Notes: generated by a model not told the origin, from the sequence alone. DNA of 50,972 nucleotides from Cyanobacteria bacterium QS_4_48_99 (GCA_003021505.1 PXPT01000021.1:1-50972), one strand, 5' to 3'; numbered from the stretch's first letter, positions 34,133-44,739 are shown. A program made the numbers and translations.

Positions 34133-34507
34133 ATGTCTAATCTGCCACCACTGAATGCGGACACAATTTGGGCAATTCTTAATGAAGAAATTGATAATGC
34201 TACAGTTAACCAGCTAGTCTGGCACTGCCTGGGCTATCGCTACGATCAATCTAACCAACAATGGGATGCTAGCGGTGTTGCTGAGGACTGGCGAGAGCAA
34301 TTCCCCGAACCACCCGATTTTATCGACAGCCGCCGCGCTACTGTTAAGCTCACCCGTTCAATCCCTAAAGAAAACAAACAATTATTAAAAGAAAAGCTGG
34401 GTTTTAAAGGTTACGAAATTGGCGAGTTTGGTCCAAGAGAAACTCGTCGCGCTACGGCAGCTAATTGGCTGCTGAATTATTTGCAACAGACAGGGAAACT
34501 TGATTGA
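34133..34507 (+). CDS. DUF1823 family protein
   Basis: ATG 34133 (MSNLPPLNADTIWAIL) is chosen; frames extending upstream overlap the divergent transporter. The 124-residue product matches the cyanobacterial and plastid-related DUF1823 family: TVNQLVWHCLGYRYD, PEPPDFIDSRRATVKLTRS, SIPKENKQLLKEKLGFKGY. It is small and soluble, with no known function. It probably shares its promoter region with the transporter. Confidence 0.85.
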   Translation: MSNLPPLNADTIWAILNEEIDNATVNQLVWHCLGYRYDQSNQQWDASGVAEDWREQFPEPPDFIDSRRATVKLTRSIPKENKQLLKEKLGFKGYEIGEFGPRETRRATAANWLLNYLQQTGKLD

Positions 34508-34610
34508 GGTATAAGCTTTAGATGGAGGGGAAACTACTACAAACCTTCAGAGGATTTAAGGAACCGCAAAGTTACAAAGAGCGCAAAAAAATTACGCGGA
34601 GGTAGTCAAG

Positions 34611-35292
34611 ATGTTGAGCGCTCTGTTTGTGGGCATCCTTGCTTTTAGTGCCCTGGTTATTGGCGGAGTCACCGGAGCCTTTTGGAACCCGCCGCAAAAA
34701 CTGATCGCGTCTCTACTTGCCTTACTTGCCTTCGCGAGCGGTGCCTTGATCACTGCTCTAGCTTTCGAGCTATTCGAAGAGGCTTTCAAAATTGCAGGTC
34801 CCTGGCTTGCCGGGAGTGGTCTTTTGATGGGCGCACTGGTTTTTCTGGTGGCTACTGCCTTTTTGGATCGCTGCGCCAGCAGCACTTCCGGCTTTTATCT
34901 GCTAGCGAGCATCCTCCTGGATGGCGTGCCCGAGAACCTCGCTCTCGGTGTTGCCCTGATTGGAAAATCCTTGTTCGGGATCTTGACGCTCTTAATCGCC
35001 ATTTTCTTCTCTAACTTTCCTGAGTCCTTGGCGGGAGCAGCGGGAATGATTAAAGGTGGTCGCTCCAAGAAGTTCGCTTATGTTGCTAGCTGCTATGGTA
35101 GTATTCGGCAACACAGTATTCGCAGGTTTGGGCAAGGCTCCAATAGCGATGGTGAGGTCATTCGCTGCCGGTGCTGTATTGGCTTCGCTGGCTGAGGCGT
35201 TGATGCCCCAAGCCTATCAATAGGGCGGGAAAGCCGTCTCCTTTGCTACCACTGTGGGCTTCCTACTGACGTTTTTGATTACGCAGGGATAG
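34611..35292 (+). pseudogene. ZIP-family metal transporter, inactivated
   Basis: The first part encodes a ZIP-like membrane protein with helices FVGILAFSALVIGGVTGAF, IASLLALLAFASGALITAL and the family motif LLDGVPENLALGVALIG near residue 105, then NFPESLAGAAGM. Near 35070 the frame breaks, and the protein continues in another frame as LMLLAAMVVFGNTVFAG then SFAAGAVLASLAEALMPQAYQ. An in-frame TAG follows at 35221, and the tail KAVSFATTVGFLLTFLITQG ends at TAG 35290-35292. One frameshift plus one nonsense codon make loss of function likely. Zinc or another divalent metal was the probable substrate. Confidence 0.85.
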
Positions 35293-35540
35293 GGATGCTG
35301 CCGATAAAAAATTCCCCTCGCAAGGGAGGAGAATTGATTAGTAAATTGTGCGCTCTATCTAGGCGGCGTTGCACAGTTGCGGGATTATCCCTAAACTTGC
35401 AGCTTGAAAGTTGAAGCTTGAAGGTGATTCGAGTTAGGAGTCTCACCGCCTCCTGTGTGTCTCCCCTGCCCCTCCGCACCTATGCTCCTCTGCTGTTTTA
35501 ACCATCCCGTCTTAACCATCCCATTGTTGTGCAATGTCAC
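35293..35540. other. Gap with CTCC-rich repeat DNA
   Basis: Sequences such as CTCACCGCCTCCTGTGTG and TCCCCTGCCCCTCCGCACC (about 35440-35485) resemble one arm of the GGAG/CTCC repeat family. CATCCCGTCTTAACCATCCCATT near 35504-35526 contains a short direct repeat. No gene is seen. Confidence 0.4.
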
Positions 35541-36692
35541 CTAGGCAGGATTAACTTGCTGTTCGTTTGATTTGTTTTGTTCTTGTTCGAGTAGGCGCAT
35601 GATGGAAGTTTTCTCTAGTAGCCCCACAAGCTTGCCATTCTCGCCCACCACAGGCAGTTGTTTTTCGTCCTGTTTTTCTAGCTTCATGACTACCTCTAGC
35701 AAGGAGAGGTTGGATTTAACAGCATTCGAGGATTCGCCCTGCTTGGTCAAATCCCTGACATGAGCTTCTGTCCATTCGGAAGTGGGGATGGTTTTCATGT
35801 CATCCACCGTAAGGCTGCCCATGAGTCGCCCTTCCTCGTCCGTGACTAAGAACTTGCGCCAGTTACCTTTACCAATTACGTACTCATTGGCAAATTCACG
35901 CAGAGTCATATCAGCCGAAACAATCGGGCTATCGGGCGTGACTGCGTCTTTGGCAGTCAAGCCGTCGAGCTTTTCTTGTACTGTGGCAGACTGAGCAGAA
36001 CGACCTGCATTGAGTAGCAAGAACACACCAATTAGTAGTGTCCAGAAGCTACCAAATTTGCTGATTCCCAGAATGGAGAAAGCGCCCAAGGTAATGGCTA
36101 ACCAACCAATAAACTGACCTACGCGACTGGCAATAACAATGCCTCTGTAGGGGCTGCCAGTGATTTTCCAAACCAATGACTTGAGGACATTACCGCCATC
36201 GAGAGGCAAGCCAGGAATGAGGTTGAATACTGCCAGGATCAAATTAATTGTTGCTAGTAGCCCCATGATTGCTGCTAGTGGACCGGAAACCGGAAGAGTG
36301 ATCTCGACCGCTGTAAACAAACCAAACAGCGCTAGACTAACAATAGGACCAGCGATCGCTACCCAGAAAGCTCCTGCTGGTGTCTCTGATTCCTTTCCTA
36401 AGCTCGCTAAACCACCAAAGAGGAAAAGCGTGATCGATTTCACATCAATTCCTTGCCGGATAGCAACAAAGCTGTGCCCCAACTCATGCGCTAAGACCGA
36501 AGCGAATAATAACAGCGCGGCAACAAATCCTAGAGACCAGGGAATTACTGTACCGAATTGGGGAAATTCTGCAGCAAGTTCCTCCCCGTAGGTCAAAGTC
36601 ACTAATCCCAGCACCAAAAACCAGGAAGGATTGATATAGAAAGGGATTCCAAATAAATTGCCAACGCGAATGTTACCGTTCATTGCGTTCAT
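35541..36692 (-). CDS. Site-2 protease family metalloprotease with CBS domains
   Basis: The 383-residue membrane protease (M50) cleaves transmembrane substrates. The zinc-binding HELGH is at residues 69-73 in FASVLAHELGHSFVA. The second motif is FNLIPGLPLDGGNVLKSL (about 155-172). Six or so helices precede residue 235. Two CBS domains follow (AKDAVTPDSPIVSADMTLRE, LPVVGENGKLVGLLEKTSIM), which usually bind adenine nucleotides and regulate activity. It stands alone and divergent from the 2TM gene. The substrate is not known. Confidence 0.92.
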   Translation of the reverse strand: MNAMNGNIRVGNLFGIPFYINPSWFLVLGLVTLTYGEELAAEFPQFGTVIPWSLGFVAALLLFASVLAHELGHSFVAIRQGIDVKSITLFLFGGLASLGKESETPAGAFWVAIAGPIVSLALFGLFTAVEITLPVSGPLAAIMGLLATINLILAVFNLIPGLPLDGGNVLKSLVWKITGSPYRGIVIASRVGQFIGWLAITLGAFSILGISKFGSFWTLLIGVFLLLNAGRSAQSATVQEKLDGLTAKDAVTPDSPIVSADMTLREFANEYVIGKGNWRKFLVTDEEGRLMGSLTVDDMKTIPTSEWTEAHVRDLTKQGESSNAVKSNLSLLEVVMKLEKQDEKQLPVVGENGKLVGLLEKTSIMRLLEQEQNKSNEQQVNPA

Positions 36693-36958
36693 ATCGATTA
36701 CCTCTTATTCGAGATGCGAGATCGTTTTTTATTCTCACTATTAAAGCTATTGTAACGAAATGTAAAACCTCCGTTTCTCTATCGAGTGCCGTAAAATCTG
36801 CCGATGAGCGTTCGGCTATCACTACAACAGCAGTGTTGCAGCACACCACCGGGATGTTCGGCATAATGGAATTAGCACTGCGTTAGCCGTTGCCAAAGGC
36901 AATTTTTCCTTGACCAAGGTACAAGCGCTTCTGTTACCGAATCTAATCTCAGCAGTGA
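36693..36958. promoter_or_regulatory. Divergent intergenic region
   Basis: The 266 bases between the protease and 2TM genes presumably hold both promoters. Small frames here (minus 36673-36864, plus 36683-36886) have no protein-like features. No operator is recognised. Confidence 0.3.
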
Positions 36959-37459
36959 ATGATGACAGCCTCCGAACCCCAAACCACCCGCTCTTATCGC
37001 CAAGAAGAGATCCAGCAAATTCTCCAACTGGCGATCGCTCGTCAAACCTACCAAGGAGAATTTAGTCACAAGCAACTACTCGAAATTGCCAGGGAACTAG
37101 AAATTTCTCCCGAGAGCCTGCAAGCAGCAGAGCAAGATTGGCTCGAACAAAAAATCGAGCGACAAAAGCGACAAGCGTTTGACCACTACCGCTGGGGCAG
37201 AATCAGGCGAAAAACGGGAAAGTATGTGATCGCGAACACCTTCTTTGTTACTCTAGACCTGATTGGGAACGCTGCTTTTGACTGGTCACATTACATTGTC
37301 CTGCTTTGGGGGCTATTTCTAGTCCTACAGATTTGGCACACCTCCCAAACTAGGGGTGAAGAGTACGAACAAGCCTTTCAAAGGTGGCAGCGCAAACACG
37401 AGCTTAGACGTTCGGCGAAGCTATTTTGGGAGAAGCTACAACGCACTTTGCAGAGTTAG
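36959..37459 (+). CDS. 2TM domain protein
   Basis: The 166-residue product has an N-terminal soluble part (SYRQEEIQQILQLAIARQ, FSHKQLLEIARELEISPESL) resembling a short SHOCT-like or helical regulatory module. A 2TM domain follows: RQAFDHYRWGRIRRKTGKY then helices VIANTFFVTLDLIGNAAF and YIVLLWGLFLVLQIWH. The C-terminus is basic. Such proteins are anchored in the membrane and their role is unknown. The start may be the first or the second ATG. Confidence 0.8.
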   Translation: MMTASEPQTTRSYRQEEIQQILQLAIARQTYQGEFSHKQLLEIARELEISPESLQAAEQDWLEQKIERQKRQAFDHYRWGRIRRKTGKYVIANTFFVTLDLIGNAAFDWSHYIVLLWGLFLVLQIWHTSQTRGEEYEQAFQRWQRKHELRRSAKLFWEKLQRTLQS

Positions 37460-37469
37460 TTCTAGAGGT

Positions 37470-37615
37470 AGGGGAGTCAGAGGATAAGGGGAGCGTGAGG
37501 AGTGAGAGCGTAAGGGCGTGAGTGTGTTGGAAATAGAAATCAATTTTTAGATCAAACAAGCCCATTTACCTCCTCACTCGCTCACTCCTGGCTCCTCCCT
37601 CACTCCCTATTCCGC
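37470..37615. repeat. GGAG/CTCC-type imperfect inverted repeat
   Basis: The left arm is GGGGAGCGTGAGGAGTGAGAGCG-like and the right arm CTCCTCACTCGCTCACTCC-like, around an A/T-rich centre that contains GGAAATAGAAATCAATTTT. Read on the minus strand, the segment TTTCTATTTCCAACACACTC plus ACGCCC resembles 160-190 in the window. It lies between the 2TM gene and clpB. Confidence 0.6.
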
Positions 37616-37671
37616 ATTCGTTATACTGTCGTTTTGAAGAAACCGCTGTTTGACAAGCATTTATTAAAAAC

Positions 37672-40338
37672 ATGCAGCCTACCGACTCTAGCCAGTTTAC
37701 AGAACAAGCATGGGACGCGATCGTGGAATCCCAAGGAGTTGCCCGTAGCTTTAAAAATAATCAGCTAGAGGTCGAGCATGTTGTTTTGGCTCTTCTTGCA
37801 AAAGAAGGACTCGCGCAGCAGATTCTCGAAGCGCAAAACCTGGATACTTCCCGCTTAAAGCAGCAGCTCGAATCTTTCACTAGCCGACAACCGAAAGTTT
37901 CACAACTGGATCAACTCTACCTGGGTAGAGGGCTGGATCGTTTGTTGGATCGAGCAGAGGCATCGCGCGAAAGTTGGCAAAATCAAGCCATTTCGCCTGA
38001 GCATTTACTCCTGGGTTTTGCCGAAGATGGGCGGATTGGACGCAGGCTCCTCAAAGGTTTCAATGTAGATGCCCAACAACTAGAAGCAACCATTAAAGCC
38101 ACCCGCGAAGCGCAGAACACCCAACAACAAAGCTCAGAAGAAAAAAGCTCAGAGGAAGAGCCACACCGGGCATTAGAAAAATATGGACGTGACCTGAGCG
38201 AACAAGCCCAGGCTGGTAAACTTGACCCAGTTATCGGGCGGGATGAAGAAATTCGCCGCGTGGTGCAGGTACTCTCCCGCCGTTCCAAAAACAATCCCGT
38301 GCTGATTGGAGAGCCAGGGGTGGGAAAAACTGCGATCGCAGAAGCGCTCGCGCAGCGCATTGTTAACGGCGATGTTCCCGAATCTTTGAAAAACCGCCAG
38401 CTTATTTCCCTCAATATGGGAAGCCTAATTGCTGGGGCAAAATATCGCGGCGAGTTTGAAGACCGCCTCACAGCAGTGCTGCGGGAAGTGACTCAATCGG
38501 AAGGGCAAATTATTCTGTTTATCGACGAACTACAAACGGTTGTCGGTACAGGTTCCACCCAAGGAGCAATGGATGCGGGAAACTTGCTCAAGCCCATGTT
38601 GGCAAGGGGAGAATTGCGCTGTATTGGCGCAACTACCCTGGATGAGTATCGTAAGCACATCGAAAAAGACCCCGCCCTAGAGCGCCGCTTCCAACCTGTC
38701 TACGTCAACCAGCCAGAAGTTGAGGATACTGTCTCGATTCTGCGGGGACTCAAAGAACGCTACGAAGTCCACCACGGCGTCAAGATTACCGACTCTGCCT
38801 TGGTTGCGGCTGCCACCCTGTCCAATCGTTACATTAGCGATCGCTTTTTACCCGATAAGGCAATTGACCTGGTAGACGAGGCTGCCGCAAAGCTGAAAAC
38901 CGAAATTACCTCCAAACCAGCCGAGTTGGAAAACATTGACCGACGCTTAAAGCAGTTAGAGATGGAAAAGCTTTCCCTGGAAAAAGAAGAGGAAGGGGAG
39001 GACAGTGCTTATAACGCTTCCAAAGAGCGCACCGAGCGCATCGAACGAGAAATAGCCGAGCTGCAAGAGCGTCAGCAACCCCTCTCTTCTCAGTGGCAAA
39101 CGGAAAAGCAGATGCTCGAAGATATCCATGCCCTGCAAGAAGAAGAAGGGCAACTGCGAGTGCAAATCGAGCAGGCAGAACGGCAGTATGACCTCAATCA
39201 AGCCGCGCGGTTGAAGTACGGACGCTTAGAGGGGGTGCAGCAGAAACGAGAAGAACAAGAGGGCAAACTCCTGGAAATGCAATCGCAAGGGCGGGCACTG
39301 CTACGCAAACAGGTGACTGAAGCCGACGTTGCCGAAATCGTGGCTCGCTGGACGGGGATTCCCGTGAATAGCCTACTAGAGTCAGAGCGTCAGAAACTGC
39401 TGAAACTAGAAGGTCATCTCCATCAACAGGTAATTGGACAAAGAGAAGCAGTGACAGCAGTTTCGGCTGCCATTCGCCGCGCCCGTGCCGGGATGAAAGA
39501 TCCCGCTCGCCCGATTGGTTCTTTCCTATTTATGGGACCAACTGGGGTAGGAAAAACCGAACTTGCCCGCGCGATCGCTCAGCTTCTCTTTGACAGCGAT
39601 GAGGCGCTGGTGCGGATCGATATGTCTGAGTATATGGAAAAAAACTCTGTTTCGCGGCTGGTAGGAGCGCCGCCGGGATACGTAGGTTACGAACAAGGGG
39701 GGCAACTCTCCGAGCAGATTCGCCGCAGTCCTTACTCAGTGGTGCTACTCGATGAGGTGGAAAAGGCACACCCTGATGTTTTCAACATCTTACTACAAGT
39801 CCTAGACGACGGGCGCATAACTGATTCTCAGGGCAAAACAGTGGACTTCCGCAATACCATTATTGTCATGACCAGCAATATTGGTAGCGACTATATTCTC
39901 AACCTAGCTGAGGACGACGCGAACTATAATCAGATGCAGAAGCAGGTCATGGAAGCAATGCGTACGCACTTCCGTCCTGAATTCCTCAACCGCATTGATG
40001 ACTTGATTATTTTCCACACCCTCAGCCGGGAAGAACTGCGCGAGATTGTTATCATCCAACTCCAGCGAATTGAGCAATTGCTTGCCGAACAGAAAATCAC
40101 CCTGGAACTCTCTCGTGCCGCCCAAGACTACCTCGTCAAGGTCGGTTACGATCCCGTGTACGGGGCACGTCCCCTGAAACGAGCCATGCAGCGGGAACTC
40201 GAAAACCCCATTGCCACCAAAATCCTAGAAAACACCTTTGCTGCCGGAGATACCATTACGATTGATTGCGTCAATAACGAGTTGACCTTCCACAAAAAAG
40301 ATTCAGTCGAGTTGCCCGAACCCCAAATCGCCTCTTGA
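37672..40338 (+). CDS. clpB: ClpB protein disaggregase
   Basis: ClpB is an AAA+ chaperone that extracts proteins from aggregates together with DnaK. The 888-residue product has the Clp N domain (residues 1-145), nucleotide-binding domain 1 with GEPGVGKT (about 213), the coiled-coil middle domain (about 410-520) and domain 2 with GPTGVGKT (about 623). Walker B segments are [13 protein letters not shown] and [16 protein letters not shown]; the pore-loop region contains [15 protein letters not shown]. No P element (IGF/L loop) expected of ClpA or ClpX is seen. No CIRCE element precedes it. It is followed by htpG in the same direction. Confidence 0.95.
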   Translation: MQPTDSSQFTEQAWDAIVESQGVARSFKNNQLEVEHVVLALLAKEGLAQQILEAQNLDTSRLKQQLESFTSRQPKVSQLDQLYLGRGLDRLLDRAEASRESWQNQAISPEHLLLGFAEDGRIGRRLLKGFNVDAQQLEATIKATREAQNTQQQSSEEKSSEEEPHRALEKYGRDLSEQAQAGKLDPVIGRDEEIRRVVQVLSRRSKNNPVLIGEPGVGKTAIAEALAQRIVNGDVPESLKNRQLISLNMGSLIAGAKYRGEFEDRLTAVLREVTQSEGQIILFIDELQTVVGTGSTQGAMDAGNLLKPMLARGELRCIGATTLDEYRKHIEKDPALERRFQPVYVNQPEVEDTVSILRGLKERYEVHHGVKITDSALVAAATLSNRYISDRFLPDKAIDLVDEAAAKLKTEITSKPAELENIDRRLKQLEMEKLSLEKEEEGEDSAYNASKERTERIEREIAELQERQQPLSSQWQTEKQMLEDIHALQEEEGQLRVQIEQAERQYDLNQAARLKYGRLEGVQQKREEQEGKLLEMQSQGRALLRKQVTEADVAEIVARWTGIPVNSLLESERQKLLKLEGHLHQQVIGQREAVTAVSAAIRRARAGMKDPARPIGSFLFMGPTGVGKTELARAIAQLLFDSDEALVRIDMSEYMEKNSVSRLVGAPPGYVGYEQGGQLSEQIRRSPYSVVLLDEVEKAHPDVFNILLQVLDDGRITDSQGKTVDFRNTIIVMTSNIGSDYILNLAEDDANYNQMQKQVMEAMRTHFRPEFLNRIDDLIIFHTLSREELREIVIIQLQRIEQLLAEQKITLELSRAAQDYLVKVGYDPVYGARPLKRAMQRELENPIATKILENTFAAGDTITIDCVNNELTFHKKDSVELPEPQIAS

Positions 40339-40503
40339 TATCGCTCTCTCCGTACCCTTTGTGTCCTCTACGGTTCGTTAATCAATCTCGAACTCTGAGT
40401 AGAGAAATCCGAATCGTGCCTGTGGGGTAATCTCTGATTCGCAACCGAGAAGTGATCGCGCAAAATCAATACTGAAAAGACTCTTCTAGCTAGGTAAAAA
40501 GCC

Positions 40504-42486
40504 ATGACTGTACTAGAGCAGGGAAAAATTACCATTCACAGTGAAAATATTTTTCCTATTATCAAAAAGTCCCTCTACACCAACCATGAAATCTTTCTGC
40601 GAGAGCTGATTTCCAATTCCGTAGACGCGATCGGCAAACTGAAAAGTGCCTCCTTGTCTGGGGAACTCAGCGGTGAAGCGGGCGAACCCGAAATTAACAT
40701 CTCCATCGACAAAGACAACAAAAAGCTCTCTGTCTCGGATAACGGCGTGGGCATGACTGCCGAGGAGATCAAAAAATACATTAATCAAGTTGCCTTCTCC
40801 AGTGCCCAAGACTTCATCGAGAAATACCAAGACAACGCCGAGCAACTCATTGGTCACTTTGGACTGGGCTTCTACTCCTGCTTTATGGTGGCAGAGAATG
40901 TCGAGATTGATACCCTCTCCTACCAACAAGGGGCGCAGCCTGTTCACTGGAGTTGCGATGGTTCGCCCAACTTCAAATTAGAGGAGTCTTCCCGTACCCA
41001 GCGCGGCACAACTGTCACGCTTACTCTCCTCGATGAGGAAACAGAATACCTGGAACCGCAACGCATCAGCAACTTAGTCAAAACTTACTGTGACTTTATG
41101 CCCGTCCCCATCAAGTTGGAGGGCGAGGTCATTAATCGGCAACGGGCAATTTGGAAAGAGTCGCCGCAAAACCTCACGGATGAGGATTATCTGGAATTTT
41201 ATCGCTACCTCTATCCCTATCAAGAAGACCCACTGCTGTGGGTGCATCTCAACACGGATTATCCCTTTCTCCTCAACGGGATTCTCTACTTCCCGAAGCT
41301 GAAGCCCGACCTCGATTTTAGTCGCGGGCAGATTAAACTATTCTGCAATCAGGTGTTTGTCAGCGACCACTGCGAAGAAATCATTCCCGAATTTCTTATG
41401 CCGCTGCGGGGCGTGATTGATAGTAGCGATATTCCCCTCAACGTTTCTCGAAGCGCCCTGACCAGTAACCGCACTGTCCGCCGCATATCAGACTATATCA
41501 CCAAAAAAGTAGGCGATCGCCTCAAGTCCCTTTACCGCGAAAACTACTCAGAATACGTTCGCTGCTGGCAAGATATAGGCACTTTTGTCAAATTCGGCAC
41601 GCTTAAAGACGACAAGTTTAAGAAGCAAGTTGAAGACCTCATCATCTTTCGCACTACTGCTGACCTCAGTGCTGCCAGTGCTGATTCTCCCGCTGTTGAG
41701 GTGCAATCTGGCGAAGGTGACCCCTGGCAACAGGCAACCTCTGGGGAATCGTCCTCTGACCAAGAAGGCTCACAAGATTCCCATACTACCATCCCAGACT
41801 ACCTGGAGCGCAATAAGGAACACCACGAAAACCGCGTTTTCTATTGCACTGACCCCACCACCCAGGCAACCTACATCGAACTTTACAAGAAACAGGGATT
41901 GGAAGTCCTGTTTATGGACTCCTTCATCGACACCAACTACTTCATTCCCTTCTTGGAGCAGGAATACTCTAATGTCCAATTCTCTCGTGTCGATGCCGAC
42001 CTCGACTCCAGTATCCTTGACCAAGACAAGTCTGGGGAAATCGTTGACCCCAACACCAATAAAACCCGCAGTGACCAGGTGAAGGAGCTATTCGAGCAAG
42101 CCATCAATAACTCGAATGTGAATGTTCGTGCTGAAGCACTGAAGGCGGATGACCCTCAAGGCACGCCTCCAGCGATGGTGTTGTTGCCAGAAGCGATGAG
42201 GCGGCTTAAAGAAATGACTGCACTTATGCAACAGCAAAACGCCGAGTTTCCCGAAGAACACGTCCTGCTGGTTAACACAGCTCATCCGCTCATTCAAAAC
42301 CTCGTCAAAATGAGTCAGGGCAGCATTATTCAAGGTGGCGGGCAATCTCCGACTCAAGAATTAGTGAACCAGACTTGCCAACACATTTATGATTTGGCAC
42401 TCATGTCGCAAAAGGGCTTCGATGCCGAGGGCATGAAATCCTTCGTGCAACGTTCAAATCAGGTGCTAACTCGGCTGACGCAGTAA
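40504..42486 (+). CDS. htpG: Chaperone protein HtpG (Hsp90)
   Basis: HtpG is a bacterial Hsp90, an ATP-dependent folding chaperone of the cytoplasm. In cyanobacteria it has been reported to interact with phycobilisome linkers. The 660-residue length is normal. The GHKL ATP-binding domain has ELISNSVDAIGKLK, DNGVGM and GHFGLGFYSCFMVAE. The middle domain contains the conserved FCNQVFVSDHCEEIIPEFL and IPLNVSRSALTSNRTVRR. An acidic or serine-rich insertion (SSSDQEGSQDS) lies around residue 420. It lies 165 bases after clpB, and a shared heat-shock regulation is possible but no operator is visible. Confidence 0.95.
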   Translation: MTVLEQGKITIHSENIFPIIKKSLYTNHEIFLRELISNSVDAIGKLKSASLSGELSGEAGEPEINISIDKDNKKLSVSDNGVGMTAEEIKKYINQVAFSSAQDFIEKYQDNAEQLIGHFGLGFYSCFMVAENVEIDTLSYQQGAQPVHWSCDGSPNFKLEESSRTQRGTTVTLTLLDEETEYLEPQRISNLVKTYCDFMPVPIKLEGEVINRQRAIWKESPQNLTDEDYLEFYRYLYPYQEDPLLWVHLNTDYPFLLNGILYFPKLKPDLDFSRGQIKLFCNQVFVSDHCEEIIPEFLMPLRGVIDSSDIPLNVSRSALTSNRTVRRISDYITKKVGDRLKSLYRENYSEYVRCWQDIGTFVKFGTLKDDKFKKQVEDLIIFRTTADLSAASADSPAVEVQSGEGDPWQQATSGESSSDQEGSQDSHTTIPDYLERNKEHHENRVFYCTDPTTQATYIELYKKQGLEVLFMDSFIDTNYFIPFLEQEYSNVQFSRVDADLDSSILDQDKSGEIVDPNTNKTRSDQVKELFEQAINNSNVNVRAEALKADDPQGTPPAMVLLPEAMRRLKEMTALMQQQNAEFPEEHVLLVNTAHPLIQNLVKMSQGSIIQGGGQSPTQELVNQTCQHIYDLALMSQKGFDAEGMKSFVQRSNQVLTRLTQ

Positions 42487-42496
42487 TCAAGTTCAG

Positions 42497-42600
42497 CCAG
42501 GAGTGAGGGGGTTTATGTGCAGAGGTGCGGAGGCGCGGAGGTGAAAGATTGATCTGCTTTTTTCTCTCCTGCCCCTGGAGCCCCTCTGCTTTTTCTTGAT
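42497..42600. repeat. GGAG/CTCC repeat, close relative of 50.1-kb copy
   Basis: Between htpG and rpmB, GTGAGGGGGTTTATGTGCAG and GGTGCGGAGGCGCGGAGGTG form the left arm, and CTCTCCTGCCCCTGGAGCCC the right arm. The centre GAAAGATTGATCTGCTTTTTTC is nearly the same as GAAAGATTGATCTACTTTTTTC in the 50.1-kb copy. Confidence 0.65.
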
Positions 42601-42649
42601 TCCCCGTTGGTATCATGGATGACGGATCTATATAGGGAAGAATTAATCA

Positions 42650-42886
42650 ATGTCGCGTAAATGTCAGCTCACGGGTAAAAAGGCGAACAATGCCTTTCAG
42701 GTTTCCCACTCTCATCGACGCAGCCATAAACTACAGCACCCTAACTTGCAGACGAAGCGGATTTGGTGGTCCCAAGGGAATCGTTGGGTTAAGCTTACGC
42801 TTTCTACCAAGGCGATGAGAACCTTACAAAAGAAAGGTTTGCAAGCAATGGCTAAAGAGATGGGAATCGACCTTAATAAAGCATGA
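42650..42886 (+). CDS. rpmB: 50S ribosomal protein L28
   Basis: This 78-residue ribosomal protein opens [20 protein letters not shown] and has [19 protein letters not shown] and [18 protein letters not shown], all typical of bacterial L28. The stop TGA ends at 42886, and an IS605-type element starts directly afterwards. Any native terminator after rpmB has thus been displaced or replaced by the hairpin end of the element. Confidence 0.96.
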   Translation: MSRKCQLTGKKANNAFQVSHSHRRSHKLQHPNLQTKRIWWSQGNRWVKLTLSTKAMRTLQKKGLQAMAKEMGIDLNKA

Positions 42887-42893
42887 CGTACCC

Positions 42894-42927
42894 AGCGCCA
42901 CCCTTAAGGGATGGCGTGGGCTTCTAA
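42894..42927. repeat. Subterminal hairpin of IS605 element, rpmB-proximal end
   Basis: CGCCA and TGGCG pair, then CCCT with AGGG across a bulged A, starting about eight bases after the rpmB stop. TnpA-type transposases recognise such imperfect hairpins at both ends. On the opposite strand this is the region downstream of tnpB, where a guide RNA would end in active TnpB elements. Confidence 0.7.
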
Positions 42928-44295
42928 TGTCTTAGTCAAGACGGTTAGAACTTCCTTGGAGGTACTATTAGTAGTAGACGAAGTTACTACTGGATTCCCT
43001 CTACGGCGTTTGATCGTAGGGAACACCTCCAGCCCTACTCTTTTCAGGTTAAGCGCGGAATTAACATCGCGGTCAACTTGAATTTGAAACTCCTTATCCC
43101 AAAACGTGCGAATTGAGCTAGTCAGTGAAGACAAATTCGTCTCGATAACTGAGAATTTGGGAAGTATACGCAGGATTATTCTCGACTACTACCGCACCAG
43201 CTTTCTCAGCTATGTGAGTGAGAGTTGAAAAGAATTGTCCAAACGCTGCATCCAACCAAGACTGATTTAGTCCTGATTTAGCACTTTGTCCGTTAGGGAA
43301 GGGCTTTCCCAGTTCATCCCATTTTGCGTGATTGCGCTTGGTTAAGTTGTTGAAGTCAAGTTTTTCACCAAAGAAGACCTTTTTGCCACTGCGTACCAGG
43401 TGGTGGGCAAGTTGGTACTGGAAATCTTGACGACTCTTTGCTATCCGGGCATGGAGTCCTCTTTCACGTTGGGCAAGTTTGCGACGGGCACGAGACCCCT
43501 TCCGTTTGGCATTCTTCTTAGTTTGTACGGCTTTGAGGTCGGCAAGTTTCCTCCTTTTGGGCTTAAGGGGATTGATCTTCTCTCCCTCGCTGGTTGCCAG
43601 ATAAACATCTTTATCTAGAACTGCATCCAGTCCCATCGAGTTATCCAAGTAGGGATGACGGAATCAGGGGAATGTTCCCGAACACGCTCATCATTGAGCA
43701 CAAACGTGACATACCATCCGTATGCTTTGCGAATAACACTGACTTGCTTGAGAGTGAAACCAACAGGTAATGGGCGGTGGCTTCTTACCTTAACCAGTCC
43801 TAGTTTCGGAAGGTTGAGGTAGAGCCATCGCCCATTAATGGTGCAAAACTTCAGCCAGTTATTTTTTGCCCCATCAAACACCAAGGTTCGGTAGCGAGAC
43901 TGGGACTTAAATCTGGGTTTTCCAGACCTTGTTCCGTTTTTGTCTCCGCGAACAAAACGCTTGTAAGCATTCTCCACTCGCTTGCAAGCATTTTGCAACA
44001 TGGTGGACTAGACCCCGGCGAAGTCCCACCATTCCCCAGACTATTTCAGCTTCACCAAGTCTTCCTTTAGCTCAGGAAGCTGCAACTTTTGTGAGTAGAA
44101 GTTGGGCTTCTCTTTAAGATCTGGAAGTTGACACACTAGCGGACAAGCATTGACTGGACATCTTTAGTTCTCCCACCAATCTAAACGCTCTCCCAACATC
44201 CGGTTGTACCAGTATTGCCCAATCCGCAACCAGTGGTTGAGATCAAGTTTTTGTTGGGTGCCGGGATAGAACTGATATTGGTAGGATAGCTTCAT
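42904..44295 (-). pseudogene. tnpB: TnpB (RNA-guided nuclease family) pseudogene
   Basis: The gene begins at ATG 44295 (MKLSYQYQFYPGTQQKL) but has a TAA at 44166 after DWWEN. Two further stops follow in the continuing frame. A long piece runs at 43615-44001 (LQNACKRVENAYKRFVRGDK). It shifts frame near 43640 to the RuvC-like part (MGLDAVLDKDVYLATSEG, then FFGEKLDFNNL and YRDEFVFTD). Another shift near 43130 leads to the C-terminal QVDRDVNSALNLKRVG with the last catalytic aspartate. The usual CxxC zinc-finger pairs are missing, as in a known cyanobacterial subgroup with the YRDEFVFTD signature. The protein cannot be made in full. Confidence 0.88.
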
Positions 44296-44313
44296 AGTTG
44301 TCCGTATAGCGCC

Positions 44314-44739
44314 ATGACTAGCCAAAAGCGCTACCGTTCCGCGTCTCGTTCTGTTTCAGACTTAAAAGCACATTTAGTGCTGACAAACAAGTATGGAGTA
44401 AAGTGTATTAATCTCCCCATCCTCTCTCGGCTTGAGGAGGTAGCTCGAAACTTGGCAGAGAAATGGGGAGTGGAAGTAATTGAGTTGAACGGCGAGAGTG
44501 ACCATATTCATTTACTGTTTGCCTACTACCCGCAGCTGCAGCTCTCCAACTTCATCAACAATTTCAAGACTGTCATTAACAAGGAATTTCCAGACCACTT
44601 GGGTCAGTTTTGGTGGAAAAAAGATCCTGATTCCAAAGGACAATTATGGAATAATTCTTACGCGATTCACTCGGTAGGTGGTGCCAACCTTGAAGTTTTG
44701 GAGAGATATGTTCGAGGGCAGGACTCCCCAGAATGTTAA
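44314..44739 (+). CDS. tnpA: IS200/IS605-type TnpA transposase
   Basis: TnpA is a Y1-HUH single-strand DNA transposase that cuts and joins the hairpin ends. The 141-residue product has the HUH motif SDHIHLLF (HIH at 64-66) and the catalytic tyrosine in LERYVRGQ (Y132). The opening RSVSDLKAHLVLTNKYG is typical. No internal stop is present, so it may be active and could move this element in trans or in cis. It diverges from the dead tnpB. Confidence 0.92.
   Translation: MTSQKRYRSASRSVSDLKAHLVLTNKYGVKCINLPILSRLEEVARNLAEKWGVEVIELNGESDHIHLLFAYYPQLQLSNFINNFKTVINKEFPDHLGQFWWKKDPDSKGQLWNNSYAIHSVGGANLEVLERYVRGQDSPEC

Noticed and set aside
37615-37671. CIRCE heat-shock operator upstream of clpB
   Set aside because: No TTAGCACTC-N9-GAGTGCTAA arrangement is present here or upstream of htpG.
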